Source of the DNA: Vibrio hyugaensis
Lineage (GTDB): Bacteria > Pseudomonadota > Gammaproteobacteria > Enterobacterales > Vibrionaceae
NCBI RefSeq assembly: GCF_002906655.1
Contig: NZ_CP025794.1
Location: 1,426,001 to 1,490,000, forward strand
Direction: 5' to 3'
Length of the DNA: 64,000 bases
Under the pieces are notes generated by a model. It ran no database searches, was not told the origin of the DNA, and was given only the letters and a program-made list of their open reading frames with translations. Every line of letters starts with the position of its first letter. Within the stretch, counting starts at the first letter, position 1. Shown in pieces: positions 1 to 10,465 of this stretch. The translations under genes were made by a program, and so were the position numbers.

Positions 1-843
1 GAAGTGAACTTACTGGGCCAGAACGTAAACGCGTACCGTGGTCCTATGCACGACGGTGAGATCTGTTCATTCGCAGAACTACTTCGTTTGGTTGCGTCTA
101 TCGATGGTATTGATCGTATCCGCTTTACAACAAGCCATCCATTAGAGTTTACTGATGACATCATCGCAGTATACGAAGACACACCTGAGCTAGTAAGCTT
201 CCTTCACCTACCAGTACAAAGTGGTAGTGACCGAGTGCTGACTATGATGAAACGTCCTCACACTGGCATCGAATACAAGTCGATCATCCGTAAGCTACGT
301 AAAGCACGTCCTGATATCCAAATCAGTTCAGACTTTATCGTTGGTTTCCCTGGTGAAACAGACAAAGATTTCCAAGACACAATGAAGCTAATCAAAGACG
401 TAGACTTTGACATGAGCTTCAGCTTTATCTTCTCTCCACGCCCAGGGACACCAGCGGCAGATTACCCTTGTGATCTATCAGAGCAAGTGAAGAAAGAGCG
501 TCTATACGAGCTACAACAAACCGTAAACACACAAGCAATGCGCTACTCTCGTCTAATGCTAGACACTGAGCAACGCGTTCTGGTTGAAGGTCCTTCTAAA
601 AAGAACCTAATGGAGCTACGTGCTCGTACAGAAAACAACCGTGTAGTAAACTTTGAAGGTAGCGCAGACCTAATCGGTCAGTTCGTTGACGTGAAGATTA
701 CGGACGTATTTGCTAACTCACTACGTGGTGAGCTAGTACGTACAGAAAAAGACATGGACCTTCGTAGTGTGATTTCACCAATGCAAATGATGGCGAAAAC
801 ACGTCGCGAAGATGAGCTAGGTGTAGCTACTTTTACGCCATAA
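1..843 (+). CDS. miaB: tRNA-2-methylthio-N6-dimethylallyladenosine synthase MiaB (3' part, partial)
   Basis: Radical-SAM methylthiotransferase that adds the 2-methylthio group to i6A37 of tRNAs reading UNN codons. The frame is open from the first base, so the 5' end lies outside the window; the N-terminal MTTase domain and the radical-SAM CxxxCxxC cysteines are missing here. What remains is the rest of the radical-SAM barrel, starting at the [10 protein letters not shown] motif and including LPVQSGSD and [10 protein letters not shown], then a C-terminal TRAM domain (about the last 65 residues, around [10 protein letters not shown]). It is followed by ybeZ, ybeY, corC and lnt on the same strand, the usual gammaproteobacterial order. 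A hairpin without a clear U-tract follows the stop. Confidence 0.95.
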   Translation, partial: EVNLLGQNVNAYRGPMHDGEICSFAELLRLVASIDGIDRIRFTTSHPLEFTDDIIAVYEDTPELVSFLHLPVQSGSDRVLTMMKRPHTGIEYKSIIRKLRKARPDIQISSDFIVGFPGETDKDFQDTMKLIKDVDFDMSFSFIFSPRPGTPAADYPCDLSEQVKKERLYELQQTVNTQAMRYSRLMLDTEQRVLVEGPSKKNLMELRARTENNRVVNFEGSADLIGQFVDVKITDVFANSLRGELVRTEKDMDLRSVISPMQMMAKTRREDELGVATFTP

Positions 844-862
844 GCTCGTACAAATAGCCATT

Positions 863-888
863 GAGAGCCTGGTCGTTGTCAGGCTCTC
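863..888 (+). terminator. Hairpin after miaB (weak terminator or processing site)
   Basis: Perfect 9-bp stem GAGAGCCTG / CAGGCTCTC with an 8-nt loop, between miaB and ybeZ. The 3' side lacks a U-run, so it may slow or process the transcript rather than end it; ybeZ starts only 28 nt beyond. Confidence 0.5.
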
Positions 889-916
889 GTTAAGTGGCAT
901 AAAATGAGAGGCAACA

Positions 917-2014
917 TTGAGCAATAAAATCGTAACGCTAGAAATCAATCTAGAACCTTCAGACAACCGCCGACTTGCAAGCCTGTGCGGTCCATTCGAT
1001 GACAACATCAAGCATTTAGAACGTCGTTTAGGCGTTGAAATCAACCACCGTAGCGATCTTTTCACCATCGTGGGTAAACCTCATACCGCGGCAGCTGCGC
1101 TGGATATTCTCAAAACCCTATACGTAGAAACAGCACCCGTTCGTGGTGAAACACCTGACATTGAGCCAGAACAGATCCATCTGGCAATCAAAGAATCAGG
1201 CGTCCTGGAACAGACGACAGAATCAACGTTCGAGCACGGCAAAGAAGTCTTCGTAAAAACCAAGAAAGGCGTGATCAAGCCGCGTACACCGAATCAAGGT
1301 CAATACTTGATGAACATGGTGACGCACGATATCACTTTCGGTATCGGTCCTGCGGGTACAGGTAAAACCTATCTCGCGGTTGCAGCAGCCGTTGACGCAC
1401 TAGAGCGTCAAGAGATCCGTCGTATTCTATTAACTCGCCCTGCGGTTGAAGCAGGTGAGAAACTGGGCTTCCTACCTGGTGATTTGAGCCAGAAAGTCGA
1501 CCCATACCTACGTCCTCTCTACGATGCCCTATTTGAAATGCTGGGTTTTGAGCGCGTAGAAAAGCTGATTGAACGTAACGTGATAGAGGTTGCGCCTCTT
1601 GCTTACATGCGTGGTCGTACTTTGAACGACGCTTTCATCATTCTTGATGAGAGTCAAAACACCACGGTTGAGCAAATGAAGATGTTCCTGACCCGTATCG
1701 GCTTCAACTCTCGTGCCGTTGTGACTGGTGACGTTACCCAGATTGACTTACCACGCGGTGCAAAATCAGGTCTTCGCCACGCAATTGAAGTACTGAGTGA
1801 AGTTGATGACATCAGCTTTAACTTCTTCCAAGCAGACGATGTCGTGCGCCACCCAGTGGTTGCTCGTATTGTTAATGCTTATGAGAAGTGGGAAGCGCAA
1901 GACCAAAAAGAGCGCAAAGAGTTTGAAAAACGCCGACGCGAAGAACGTGATGCTAAATTGCTAGAAGCAGCAAAAGCAGAGCTGAGTTCACAAGTCGCGG
2001 CGAGTAAGGAATAA
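917..2014 (+). CDS. ybeZ: PhoH-like ATPase YbeZ
   Basis: PhoH-family P-loop NTPase; the family is linked to RNA metabolism and its gene is coupled to the endoribonuclease gene ybeY, which follows 2 nt after the stop here. Walker A GPAGTGKT lies around residues 143-150 and Walker B reads [10 protein letters not shown]. An N-terminal KH-like segment precedes the ATPase, and the C-terminus is a charged helix rich in K, E and R. The start is a TTG: it is preceded by GAGAGG five bases upstream, whereas the nearby ATG at 904 runs into a stop. Length (365 aa) fits the family. Biochemical role is from family knowledge only. Confidence 0.93.
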   Translation: MSNKIVTLEINLEPSDNRRLASLCGPFDDNIKHLERRLGVEINHRSDLFTIVGKPHTAAAALDILKTLYVETAPVRGETPDIEPEQIHLAIKESGVLEQTTESTFEHGKEVFVKTKKGVIKPRTPNQGQYLMNMVTHDITFGIGPAGTGKTYLAVAAAVDALERQEIRRILLTRPAVEAGEKLGFLPGDLSQKVDPYLRPLYDALFEMLGFERVEKLIERNVIEVAPLAYMRGRTLNDAFIILDESQNTTVEQMKMFLTRIGFNSRAVVTGDVTQIDLPRGAKSGLRHAIEVLSEVDDISFNFFQADDVVRHPVVARIVNAYEKWEAQDQKERKEFEKRRREERDAKLLEAAKAELSSQVAASKE

Positions 2015-2016
2015 AC

Positions 2017-2481
2017 ATGGCAATTGAACTTGATTTGCAACTGGCAGTCGAAAATGAAGAAGGTTTACCTTCTGAGCAAGATTTCCAATTGTGGCTAGAT
2101 AAGACTATTCCTCTATTTCAGCCTCAAGCGGAACTGACGATTCGTATTGTCGACGAGCAAGAAAGTCACGAGCTAAACCACGAATACCGTGGTAAAGATA
2201 AGCCGACTAATGTGCTGTCTTTCCCATTCGAAGTACCACCTGGTATGGAAATGGATCTCCTAGGCGATTTGATAATCTGTCGCCAAGTAGTTGAAAAAGA
2301 GGCAATTGAGCAGAACAAGCCTCTACTAGCACATTGGGCGCATATGGTTGTACATGGCAGCTTGCATCTGCTAGGTTATGATCATATCGAGGATGATGAA
2401 GCTGAAGAGATGGAATCCCTCGAGACAGAAATCATGCAAGGCATGGGTTACGAAGACCCGTACATTGCTGAAAAAGAGTAA
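2017..2481 (+). CDS. ybeY: Endoribonuclease / rRNA maturation factor YbeY
   Basis: Single-strand-specific metallo-endoribonuclease involved in 16S rRNA 3' maturation and 70S quality control. The family zinc motif H-x3-H-x5-H is visible as [11 protein letters not shown], with histidines at about residues 113, 117 and 123, and the upstream block [14 protein letters not shown] is typical. It is 154 aa, normal for the family. It starts 2 nt after the ybeZ stop, implying translational coupling. The 105-nt gap to corC holds a nested hairpin. Confidence 0.96.
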   Translation: MAIELDLQLAVENEEGLPSEQDFQLWLDKTIPLFQPQAELTIRIVDEQESHELNHEYRGKDKPTNVLSFPFEVPPGMEMDLLGDLIICRQVVEKEAIEQNKPLLAHWAHMVVHGSLHLLGYDHIEDDEAEEMESLETEIMQGMGYEDPYIAEKE

Positions 2482-2499
2482 CTTTGGTTGCTCGACAGG

Positions 2500-2540
2500 G
2501 AAAAGCGAACCACCTAGGTGCGACCTCGTGATCGCTTTTC
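2500..2540. repeat. Nested palindrome between ybeY and corC
   Basis: Outer arms GAAAAGCGA (2500-2508) and TCGCTTTTC (2532-2540) are perfectly complementary; inside sits a second perfect palindrome, CACCTAGGTG (2511-2520). In RNA this gives a 9-bp stem enclosing a small hairpin. No U-run follows on the plus side beyond TTTTC, so it is probably not an efficient terminator. Seen directly; function unknown. Confidence 0.5.
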
Positions 2541-2586
2541 TATGTGAGCTATCACACATCTGATAGCGTTACTTAATTGAGAAACA

Positions 2587-3486
2587 ATGAACGAAGATAA
2601 TTCTCCCTCTTCTAATGAAGGCAAGAAAGAAAAGGCAGAAGGTCCGAGTAGAAAGTCCTTCTTTGAACGTCTAGGTCAACTATTTCAAGGCGAACCAAAA
2701 GACCGCCAAGAGCTTGTGGATGTTATCCGCGACTCAGAAATCAACGACCTGATTGACCACGACACCCGCGACATGCTTGAAGGTGTTATGGAAATCTCTG
2801 AAATGCGCGTGCGTGACATCATGATCCCGCGTTCGCAAATGGTTACGGTTGAGCGCACAGACGATCTTGATACTTTGATCGCTCTAATTACTGATGCTCA
2901 ACACTCTCGCTACCCTGTGATCAGCGAAGATAAAGACCATGTAGAAGGCATTCTATTAGCGAAGGACTTACTCAAATACTTGGGCTCAGGCAGTAACCCA
3001 TTTGATATCGAAGAAGTAATTCGACAAGCAGTGGTTGTACCGGAAAGTAAACGTGTCGACCGCCTGCTAAAAGAATTCCGTGAAGAACGTTATCACATGG
3101 CGATTGTTGTCGACGAATTCGGTGGCGTTTCTGGTCTAGTAACAATCGAAGATATCCTTGAAGAAATCGTAGGGGATATTGAAGATGAGTTCGATGACGA
3201 AGAAGAAACCGATATCCGTAAGCTAAGCAAGCATACCTTTGCTGTCAGAGCTCTGACAACCATTGAAGAGTTTAATGAGACATTCGGTACCGACTTCAGC
3301 GATGAAGAAGTGGATACTGTAGGTGGTATGGTAATGACTGCCTTTGGTCACTTACCATCTCGTGGTGAGTTGGTCGAAATTGAAGGCTATAACTTCAAAG
3401 TCACCGCTGCCGATAACCGTCGTGTCATTCAACTCCAAGTGACGATTCCAGACGAAGAAACGCTGGTTGAAGCCACTCAAGAGTAA
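2587..3486 (+). CDS. corC: CorC/YbeX family CBS-domain protein
   Basis: Cytosolic protein of the CorC/HlyC family, historically tied to magnesium/cobalt efflux with CorA and, for YbeX, to ribosome assembly phenotypes. Two CBS repeats span about residues 70-190 (blocks [13 protein letters not shown] and [33 protein letters not shown]), followed by a CorC_HlyC transporter-associated domain to about residue 290. There is no DUF21 membrane domain, as expected for CorC rather than CorB/CNNM. Length is 299 aa. It lies between ybeY and lnt, the conserved order. Confidence 0.93.
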   Translation: MNEDNSPSSNEGKKEKAEGPSRKSFFERLGQLFQGEPKDRQELVDVIRDSEINDLIDHDTRDMLEGVMEISEMRVRDIMIPRSQMVTVERTDDLDTLIALITDAQHSRYPVISEDKDHVEGILLAKDLLKYLGSGSNPFDIEEVIRQAVVVPESKRVDRLLKEFREERYHMAIVVDEFGGVSGLVTIEDILEEIVGDIEDEFDDEEETDIRKLSKHTFAVRALTTIEEFNETFGTDFSDEEVDTVGGMVMTAFGHLPSRGELVEIEGYNFKVTAADNRRVIQLQVTIPDEETLVEATQE

Positions 3487-3523
3487 CGCGATACCCTAAC
3501 AACGGGAATATCAGAAAAATATA

Positions 3524-5041
3524 ATGATGAATGTACTCTTTCATCGCCTAAAGCGGCCCTTAGTGGCCGCTTTTGTTGGCGCTTCCACTACCCTAGCATT
3601 TGCCCCTTACCAGTTATGGCCTATTGCCATACTCAGCCCTGCTATCCTTCTTATTCTTCTTGCAAACCAATCACCTAAGCGTGCACTTTGGATCGGTTAT
3701 GCGTGGGGACTCGGCCAATTCTCCACCGGCGTTAGTTGGGTTTATGTCAGCATCGCTGGCTTTGGCGGGATGCCGCTCATTGCAAATCTCTTCCTGATGG
3801 GTTTGCTGATTGCTTACTTATCGATTTACACCGGCCTATTCGCTTGGCTCAGCAATAAGTTCTTCCCACAACTTACCCTCACTAAAGCATTATTAGCCGC
3901 TCCTGCTCTGTGGTTAGTCACTGATTGGCTACGCGGTTGGGTTATGACCGGCTTTCCATGGTTGTGGCTGGGTTACAGCCAAATTGATGGCCCATTGGCC
4001 AGCTTCGCACCTATTGGTGGTGTTGAGCTCCTGACCTTATTCATACTAATGAGTGCTGGTTCTCTGGCTTACGCTTGGGTGCATAAGCAGTGGCTGATGG
4101 TCATTATCCCCGTAGTTTTGCTCAGCGCAGGTTTTGGCATCAGCCAATACGACTGGGTGACACCTCGTCCGGAAGACACAACTAAAGTCGCCTTAATCCA
4201 AGGTAATGTTGATCAGAATCTAAAATGGCTACCAAGCCAACGCTGGCCAACCATCATGAAGTATGCCGACTTAACGCGTGAAAACTGGGATGCCGACATC
4301 ATCGTTTGGCCTGAGGCTGCGATTCCGGCATTTGAAATCGAAGTCCCGTCGTTCTTGAGAAACATCGATGCTGCGGCGAAAATGAATAACAGCGCGATCA
4401 TCACCGGCGTGGTTAACCAAGGAGAAGACGGCCAGTTCTACAACAGCATTCTCTCACTGGGTGTGAATCCATACGGCGATTACAGCTTTGATTTAGACAA
4501 ACGCTATCACAAGCATCACTTACTTCCATTTGGTGAATTTGTTCCATTTGAAGAGGTGTTACGTCCATTAGCGCCCTTCTTCAATTTACCGATGTCATCG
4601 TTCAGCCGTGGCGATTTCGTACAACCAAACATTGTGGCGAATGGTAAACATATGGACCCGGCTTTGTGCTACGAGATCATCTTTAGCGAACAAGTTCGTC
4701 AGAACGTCACAGACGATACTGACTTCATACTAACGCTATCAAATGATGCTTGGTTCGGTCACTCCATTGGTCCACTACAACATATGGAAATCGCACGCAT
4801 GCGTGCATTGGAGCTTGGAAAACCGCTAATTCGTTCAACCAATAATGGTTTGACAGCTGTTACTGATCATAAAGGTAAGATCATCGAGCAAATCCCTCAG
4901 TTTGAGACAGCGGTATTGCGCGCAGAGTTGGTTCCGACAGACGGACAAACACCTTATCGCACCTTTGGTACTTGGCCATTATATATCTGGGCAGCACTGA
5001 GCCTTATATTGGCTTGGTGGTTACCAAGAAAACGCAAATAA
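3524..5041 (+). CDS. lnt: Apolipoprotein N-acyltransferase Lnt
   Basis: Inner-membrane enzyme that transfers an acyl chain from a phospholipid to the N-terminal cysteine of diacylglyceryl lipoproteins, the last step of lipoprotein maturation. The first ~210 residues form several hydrophobic membrane segments; a periplasmic nitrilase-like domain follows. Its catalytic triad can be placed at the Glu of [10 protein letters not shown], the Lys of [14 protein letters not shown] and the Cys of [10 protein letters not shown] final membrane helix ([18 protein letters not shown]) ends the 505-aa protein. Ends in a bidirectional terminator shared with convergent ybeL. Confidence 0.96.
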   Translation: MMNVLFHRLKRPLVAAFVGASTTLAFAPYQLWPIAILSPAILLILLANQSPKRALWIGYAWGLGQFSTGVSWVYVSIAGFGGMPLIANLFLMGLLIAYLSIYTGLFAWLSNKFFPQLTLTKALLAAPALWLVTDWLRGWVMTGFPWLWLGYSQIDGPLASFAPIGGVELLTLFILMSAGSLAYAWVHKQWLMVIIPVVLLSAGFGISQYDWVTPRPEDTTKVALIQGNVDQNLKWLPSQRWPTIMKYADLTRENWDADIIVWPEAAIPAFEIEVPSFLRNIDAAAKMNNSAIITGVVNQGEDGQFYNSILSLGVNPYGDYSFDLDKRYHKHHLLPFGEFVPFEEVLRPLAPFFNLPMSSFSRGDFVQPNIVANGKHMDPALCYEIIFSEQVRQNVTDDTDFILTLSNDAWFGHSIGPLQHMEIARMRALELGKPLIRSTNNGLTAVTDHKGKIIEQIPQFETAVLRAELVPTDGQTPYRTFGTWPLYIWAALSLILAWWLPRKRK

Positions 5042-5049
5042 CATCAAAA

Positions 5050-5077
5050 AAAGAGGCTCTGGTAGCCTCTTTTTTAT
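5050..5077. terminator. Bidirectional terminator between lnt and ybeL
   Basis: Stem AGAGGCT / AGCCTCT flanked by an A-run on the left and a T-run on the right, so it can end lnt transcripts on the plus strand and ybeL transcripts on the minus strand. Confidence 0.85.
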
Positions 5078-5101
5078 TGCGTTGTATTTTTTGACTGCAT
5101 G

Positions 5102-5572
5102 TTATGGCTTGAGAGATTGGCGACTAAAACCAGTATGATTACACTTGATGCATGGAATTATGACCGTTGGATGGTTGTAAGTGGTTTTATGACCACATTC
5201 ATCACAGACCAATGTCCCGAGCCCGATGACTTCGCCCGCTTCATACAAGCCTTGATGCTCTAAATCATCGAACAACTCAACCCACTCAACTTTAGTTTTA
5301 TCGGTAATATCCAGTAAACCTTGCCAGATTGAATCGGCAATGGTGAGATAAAAAGGCCCGCTTTTTCCTTCCTCATAGCTGTCGGAGAACTCTTTTAAAT
5401 CGGCTTTTACGTAAGCTGAAATTAGTGAGAGCTCATCTTTGGTCATGTCGTTAGCGGCATCCACGACTTTGCCCGACGTTTCGAATACTTTGTTAACTTC
5501 ATCCGGACTGTGCTTCAAGGTTTCCATCACATCCTCGAGCATTTCCTCATAACCTGCTTTACGTTTAGGCAT
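5102..5572 (-). CDS. ybeL: Zinc-ribbon protein YbeL (DUF1451 family)
   Basis: Small cytosolic protein of unknown biochemical function, recognised by similarity to E. coli YbeL: a helical N-terminal two-thirds with blocks such as DEVNKVFETSGKVV, DLKEFSDSYEEG and DSIWQGLLDITDKTKVEW, then GEVIGLGTLVC and a C-terminal zinc ribbon CDEC...CIKC. I place the start at the ATG at 5572 because GGAGGT lies five bases upstream; a longer frame to 5599 would add nine residues without a better ribosome site. Length 156 aa. It is transcribed convergently with lnt and divergently from leuS. Confidence 0.85.
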   Translation of the reverse strand: MPKRKAGYEEMLEDVMETLKHSPDEVNKVFETSGKVVDAANDMTKDELSLISAYVKADLKEFSDSYEEGKSGPFYLTIADSIWQGLLDITDKTKVEWVELFDDLEHQGLYEAGEVIGLGTLVCDECGHKTTYNHPTVIIPCIKCNHTGFSRQSLKP

Positions 5573-5727
5573 AACTGACCTCCATCTTTCCACTACCAAG
5601 CGTCACTTCGAGGCGCATGGGTACAGATTGGCTATTGTTGTGATCCCTAGCTTTAGGTATTCTATGACGATCTATTTAAGTCTGTTCTAACCGAACTCAC
5701 AAATTCCAAGATAACCGGATACCATCG

Positions 5728-8301
5728 ATGCAAGAACAATACAATCCACAAGACCTTGAACAAAAAGTTCAAAAGCACTGGGATGACAACAATACCTTTG
5801 TTGTAAGTGAAGACCCAAACAAAGAAAAATTCTACTGTCTATCCATGTTCCCATACCCAAGTGGTCGACTGCACATGGGTCACGTGCGCAACTACACCAT
5901 CGGTGACGTAGTATCTCGTTTCCAACGCCTACAAGGCAAAAACGTAATGCAACCAATCGGTTGGGATGCATTCGGTCTACCTGCGGAAAACGCGGCAGTA
6001 AAAAACAACACTGCACCGGCGCCTTGGACTTACGAAAACATTGAATACATGAAGAACCAACTTAAGCTTCTTGGCTTTGGTTACGACTGGAATCGTGAAT
6101 TCGCAACCTGTACGCCAGAATACTACCGTTGGGAACAAGAGTTCTTCACTAAGCTTTACGAGAAAGGTCTGGTTTACAAGAAGACCTCTTCTGTTAACTG
6201 GTGTCCAAACGATCAAACTGTTCTTGCAAACGAACAGGTTGAAGACGGCTGTTGCTGGCGTTGTGATACTCCGGTAGAACAAAAAGAAATTCCACAGTGG
6301 TTTATTAAGATCACTGAATACGCTCAAGAGCTACTAGACGACCTAGACAAGCTTGAAGGTTGGCCAGAAATGGTTAAGACCATGCAGCGTAACTGGATCG
6401 GTCGTTCTGAAGGCGTGGAACTCAAGTTTGAAGTTAACGGTCAACAAGATTTAGAAGTTTACACCACGCGTCCAGACACGCTAATGGGTGTGACTTACGT
6501 TGGTATCGCAGCAGGTCACCCTCTTGCGGCTATCGCAGCTCAGAACAACCCAGAGCTAGCGTCATTCATCGAAGAATGTAAAAACACCAAAGTAGCAGAA
6601 GCTGAGCTTGCGACAATGGAGAAAAAAGGTATGGCTACTGGCCTTACTGCTATTCACCCATTGAACGGTCGTGAAGTGTCAGTTTACGTAGCAAACTTCG
6701 TACTGATGGACTACGGCACAGGCGCAGTAATGGCGGTTCCTGCACACGACCAACGTGACTACGAATTTGCAACGAAATACGGCCTAGACATCGTTCCTGT
6801 CATCAAACCGGTTGATGGCAGCGAACTAGACGTATCTGAAGCGGCATACACAGAGAAAGGTGTACTGTTCGATTCAGGTGAATTCGACGGCCTTGAATTC
6901 CAAGCGGCGTTCGATGCAATCGCAGCGAAGCTAGAAGCAGAAGGCAAAGGCACTAAGACAGTTAACTTCCGTCTACGTGACTGGGGGGTATCTCGTCAAC
7001 GTTACTGGGGTGCACCAATCCCTATGGTAACCACTGAAGACGGCGAAGTTCACCCAGTACCCGCTGACCAACTACCAGTTATTCTTCCAGAAGACGTGGT
7101 AATGGACGGCGTAACAAGCCCAATCAAAGCTGACAAAGAATGGGCGAAGACAACATTCAACGGCGAACCTGCTCTACGTGAGACAGATACGTTCGATACG
7201 TTCATGGAGTCTTCTTGGTACTACGCACGTTACTGTTCACCACAAGCTGACGACATCCTAGATCCAGAAAAAGCAAACTACTGGCTACCAGTAGATCAGT
7301 ACATCGGTGGTATTGAGCACGCTTGTATGCACCTACTGTACTCTCGCTTCTTCCACAAGCTGCTACGTGACGCAGGCTACGTAACGTCTGACGAACCGTT
7401 CAAGCAACTGCTGTGTCAAGGCATGGTACTGGCTGACGCGTTCTACTTCGAGAACGAAAAAGGCGGTAAAGAGTGGGTTGCCCCAACAGATGTTGCTGTT
7501 GAACGTGACGGTAAAGGTCGCATCACTTCGGCGAAAGACAATGAAGGCCGTGACGTAACACACTCAGGCATGATTAAGATGTCTAAGTCGAAGAACAACG
7601 GTATCGACCCACAAGAGATGGTAGACAAGTACGGCGCTGACACGGTACGCCTATTCATGATGTTTGCTTCACCAGCAGACATGACCCTTGAATGGCAAGA
7701 GTCTGGCGTAGAAGGTGCTAACCGCTTCCTGAAACGTGTTTGGAAACTGGTTCACGCTCACGCTTCAAAAGGTGCAGCAGAGTCAGTTGATGCAGCGGCA
7801 CTTTCTGGTGACCAAAAAGCTCTGCGTCGCGATGTTCATAAGACTATCGCAAAAGTGACTGACGATATCGCTCGTCGTCAAACATTCAACACAGCAATCG
7901 CAGCGATCATGGAACTGATGAACAAGCTTGCGAAAGCGCCTCAAGAATCTGAACAAGACCGTGCAATCCTTGATGAAGCACTTAAAGCTGTGGTTGCAAT
8001 GCTTTACCCAATCACTCCGCACATCTCATACGAACTATGGGCAGCGCTAGGTGAGGCAGACATCGACAACGCGGCATGGCCAACGTTTGATGAGAAAGCT
8101 CTGGTTGAAGACGAGAAAACTATCGTTGTGATGATCAACGGTAAACTACGTGCGAAGCTAACCGTTGCTGCTGACGCTTCAGAAGAGCAAGTTCGTGAGC
8201 TTGGTCTAAACGACGAGAACGCGAAGAAGTTCCTAGATGGCCTAACTATCCGTAAAGTGATTTACGTACCAGGTAAACTATTGAACATCGTTGCAAACTA
8301 G
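5728..8301 (+). CDS. leuS: Leucyl-tRNA synthetase
   Basis: Class I aminoacyl-tRNA synthetase that charges tRNA-Leu. The HIGH signature reads HMGH (residues 49-52) and the KMSKS loop is present at about 617-621. A large CP1 editing insertion lies between them ([12 protein letters not shown] and [17 protein letters not shown] blocks), so post-transfer editing should be intact. The C-terminal anticodon-binding and Leu-specific domains are complete; 857 aa is normal. It is followed by a 171-nt gap with three consecutive hairpins before lptE. Confidence 0.98.
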   Translation: MQEQYNPQDLEQKVQKHWDDNNTFVVSEDPNKEKFYCLSMFPYPSGRLHMGHVRNYTIGDVVSRFQRLQGKNVMQPIGWDAFGLPAENAAVKNNTAPAPWTYENIEYMKNQLKLLGFGYDWNREFATCTPEYYRWEQEFFTKLYEKGLVYKKTSSVNWCPNDQTVLANEQVEDGCCWRCDTPVEQKEIPQWFIKITEYAQELLDDLDKLEGWPEMVKTMQRNWIGRSEGVELKFEVNGQQDLEVYTTRPDTLMGVTYVGIAAGHPLAAIAAQNNPELASFIEECKNTKVAEAELATMEKKGMATGLTAIHPLNGREVSVYVANFVLMDYGTGAVMAVPAHDQRDYEFATKYGLDIVPVIKPVDGSELDVSEAAYTEKGVLFDSGEFDGLEFQAAFDAIAAKLEAEGKGTKTVNFRLRDWGVSRQRYWGAPIPMVTTEDGEVHPVPADQLPVILPEDVVMDGVTSPIKADKEWAKTTFNGEPALRETDTFDTFMESSWYYARYCSPQADDILDPEKANYWLPVDQYIGGIEHACMHLLYSRFFHKLLRDAGYVTSDEPFKQLLCQGMVLADAFYFENEKGGKEWVAPTDVAVERDGKGRITSAKDNEGRDVTHSGMIKMSKSKNNGIDPQEMVDKYGADTVRLFMMFASPADMTLEWQESGVEGANRFLKRVWKLVHAHASKGAAESVDAAALSGDQKALRRDVHKTIAKVTDDIARRQTFNTAIAAIMELMNKLAKAPQESEQDRAILDEALKAVVAMLYPITPHISYELWAALGEADIDNAAWPTFDEKALVEDEKTIVVMINGKLRAKLTVAADASEEQVRELGLNDENAKKFLDGLTIRKVIYVPGKLLNIVAN

Positions 8302-8342
8302 CCGCTCGTTACCAACGAAATGCAGCTTGCAAGAACTCAACG

Positions 8343-8366
8343 CCGAGCGAACTGATTCGTTCGGCA
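8343..8366 (+). repeat. Hairpin 1 of the leuS-lptE gap
   Basis: Arms GCCGAGCGAA and TTCGTTCGGC pair over 10 bp with one G-U wobble and a 4-nt loop. It lies about 40 nt after the leuS stop and just upstream of a second, terminator-like hairpin. Confidence 0.5.
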
Positions 8367-8376
8367 TGAGTTTTCT

Positions 8377-8403
8377 AACAGGGTGAGTCCTCACCCTGTT
8401 TAT
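8377..8403 (+). terminator. Hairpin 2 after leuS, likely terminator
   Basis: Perfect 10-bp stem AACAGGGTGA / TCACCCTGTT with a GTCC loop, followed by TATTTA. The U-tract is short, so termination may be partial and lptE-holA may depend on read-through or an internal promoter. Confidence 0.6.
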
Positions 8404-8443
8404 TTACCTCAAACCATTCACGATGAGTGGTTTAAGGTAAATA
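8401..8443. repeat. Hairpin 3 of the leuS-lptE gap, 43-nt near-perfect palindrome
   Basis: Arms TATTTACCT and AGGTAAATA (9 bp), one mismatch, then AAACCATTCA / TGAGTGGTTT (10 bp with one wobble) closing on a CGA loop: about 19 of 20 positions pair. It directly abuts hairpin 2 and ends 29 nt before the lptE start. No U-run follows. Confidence 0.6.
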
Positions 8444-8472
8444 ACCCCTTAAATTTAGGATGAATACAATCA

Positions 8473-9030
8473 ATGCGCTTTTTCTCTTTGATTAAACTAC
8501 CAGTAGTATTGGTATTAGCGGGGCTTCTTTCTGCCTGTGGTTTTCACCTTCGTGGCGAGTATTCCGTTCCGGAAGAACTGCACACCATGTCATTCACTAG
8601 CTATGATGAATACAGTCCTTTGACTCGATATGTACGAGCTCAACTTGAACTGAATAAAGTGGACTTGGTACAGCCTTCTGCTAACACACCAAACCTACAC
8701 CTAATTGAAGCAACCATTGACGAACGTACGCTGTCGCTGTATCAAAACAGTCGTGCTGCAGAAAAAGAGCTGACCTATGTAGTGCAATACCGCGTTACAA
8801 TTCCTGAGTTCGGTTCAAAAGCCTTCACGACAACAGTAAACCGTAACTATCTTGATAACCCACTCACCGCCCTAGCTAAGTCAGTAGAGCGCGACGTTAT
8901 CGAAGATGAAATGCGTCAGCAAGCCGCAAGCCAAATGATGCGTCAGCTGGGTCGAGTTCGTGCAGAGTACGAACAAGGCCATATTACTCCTGATGCGACA
9001 AACACTAACGACAACAAAACTGACTCTTAA
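8473..9030 (+). CDS. lptE: LPS-assembly lipoprotein LptE
   Basis: Outer-membrane lipoprotein that plugs the LptD barrel and completes the LPS export machine. A signal peptide with lipobox LLSAC ends at about Cys22 (followed by GFHLRGEY, the family hallmark), so it depends on Lnt-type processing. The rest is a single LptE domain; the C-terminus is polar and rich in Asn, Thr and Asp. Length 185 aa fits. holA follows after 5 nt, so the two are probably cotranscribed. Confidence 0.93.
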   Translation: MRFFSLIKLPVVLVLAGLLSACGFHLRGEYSVPEELHTMSFTSYDEYSPLTRYVRAQLELNKVDLVQPSANTPNLHLIEATIDERTLSLYQNSRAAEKELTYVVQYRVTIPEFGSKAFTTTVNRNYLDNPLTALAKSVERDVIEDEMRQQAASQMMRQLGRVRAEYEQGHITPDATNTNDNKTDS

Positions 9031-9035
9031 TCAAA

Positions 9036-10055
9036 ATGCGAATTTATGCCGATAAGCTGGCCGACCATTTAGCAAAACACGTAAAGCAGGTTTATCTAAT
9101 TTTCGGTAATGAACCCTTATTGATTCAAGAAAGCCGACAAGCGATTCAGCACACCGCGCGCCAGCACGGTTTTGAAGAAAGACATCGCTTTGCCGTGGAT
9201 GCGAGTCTAGATTGGAACCAAGTTTACGACTGTTTCCAAGCATTGAGTTTGTTTTCAAGCCGTCAGTTAATTGAATTAGAGTTACCAGAAGCCGGCGCAA
9301 ACGCAGCCATTAGTAAAGAGCTAGTCAGCCTATGCGAAATGCTGCATGACGATATCATGTTAGTCGTCATTGGCAGCAAACTTACCAAAGCACAAGAAAA
9401 CGCAAAATGGTTTAAAGCCCTGAGTGCAAAGGGCGATTGGGTGAGTTGCTTAACGCCCGATTTACAACGCTTACCCATGTTTGTGCAAGCTCGCTGCCGA
9501 GCCCTCGGTCTAAAGGCGGACCAACAATCACTGCAAGTGTTGGCACAATGGCATGAAGGTAATTTGTTTGCGCTCTCACAAAGCTTAGAGAAACTTGCTC
9601 TAATCTACCCAGATGGTGAGTTAACTGTGGTGCGATTGGAAGCAGCCTTAAGTCGCCATAACCACTTTACGACCTTCCACTGGATCGACGCTCTGTTAGC
9701 GGGTAAAGCCAATCGTGCACAGCGTATACTGCGTCAATTAGAAGCGGAAGGCGTCGAAACCATCATTCTGATCCGCAGTGTACAGAAAGAGTTTAATCAA
9801 CTGCTGAACATGCACCGAGACTTAACCCAAATGGGTATGATCCAGGTATTTGAAAAGCATCGTGTATGGCAAAACAAACGCCCATTTTACAACGCAGCTT
9901 TGACACGCCTGTCAACAAGCCGCATTTGTGCGCTTTTATCTCTTTTGGCTCACGCCGAGATAAAAGCGAAAACCCAATATGAAGAATCTGTGTGGCCAAC
10001 GATTCACCAGTTGAGCTTAGAAACCTGTTCACCTGATATTAAGCTGGCAATTTAG
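9036..10055 (+). CDS. holA: DNA polymerase III subunit delta
   Basis: Clamp-loader subunit that opens the beta clamp. The N-terminal AAA-like fold starts MRIYADKLADHL and contains VYLIFGNEPLLIQES; a helical collar domain forms the C-terminal third. No functional Walker A is expected in delta and none is seen. Length 339 aa matches the family (343 in E. coli). In E. coli nadD and cobC follow holA; here rsfS follows directly after an 88-nt gap. Confidence 0.95.
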   Translation: MRIYADKLADHLAKHVKQVYLIFGNEPLLIQESRQAIQHTARQHGFEERHRFAVDASLDWNQVYDCFQALSLFSSRQLIELELPEAGANAAISKELVSLCEMLHDDIMLVVIGSKLTKAQENAKWFKALSAKGDWVSCLTPDLQRLPMFVQARCRALGLKADQQSLQVLAQWHEGNLFALSQSLEKLALIYPDGELTVVRLEAALSRHNHFTTFHWIDALLAGKANRAQRILRQLEAEGVETIILIRSVQKEFNQLLNMHRDLTQMGMIQVFEKHRVWQNKRPFYNAALTRLSTSRICALLSLLAHAEIKAKTQYEESVWPTIHQLSLETCSPDIKLAI

Positions 10056-10143
10056 AATTCAAAGCGTGATATAGTGCGCGACCAGTTTTGATTAACATGA
10101 TTCAAAACACCCACAGATTGAAAAGAAAACCGAGGAAAACCGA

Positions 10144-10461
10144 GTGCTTCGCGAAGAACTTAAAGACTTTTTAGCTGATAAAGCTGACGACATGAAAGCA
10201 GAAGAGATTGTAATTCTGAATGTAGAAGACAAATCTAGCGTGACAGATTACATGATCATTTGTACTGGCACCTCTAAACGTCACGTTTCATCTATTGCTG
10301 ATCACGTCGCATCTGAAGTGAAGAAAGCCGGTCTAGAACCACTAGGTATGGAAGGCGAGAAAGAAGGTGAATGGGTTGTTCTCGATATGGGCGATGCCAT
10401 GCTTCATGTCATGCAAGATGAACACCGTAACCTGTACCAGCTAGAAAAGCTTTGGGGTTAA
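10144..10461 (+). CDS. rsfS: Ribosomal silencing factor RsfS
   Basis: Binds ribosomal protein uL14 and blocks subunit joining when nutrients are short. 105 aa with the family blocks [40 protein letters not shown] and a YQLEKLWG C-terminus. It begins with GTG; the sequence ahead (GAGGAAAACCGA) offers a GAGG ribosome site. rlmH begins 4 nt after the stop, the conserved pair. Confidence 0.95.
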   Translation: MLREELKDFLADKADDMKAEEIVILNVEDKSSVTDYMIICTGTSKRHVSSIADHVASEVKKAGLEPLGMEGEKEGEWVVLDMGDAMLHVMQDEHRNLYQLEKLWG

Positions 10462-10465
10462 TCTT

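Noticed and set aside
2543..2556. TGTGAGCTATCACA, CRP-like palindrome upstream of corC
   Set aside because: The two half-sites are separated by four bases, not the six required for CRP.
2378..2563. 61-codon open frame overlapping the end of ybeY
   Set aside because: Out-of-frame shadow of ybeY that continues into the nested palindrome; no ribosome site.
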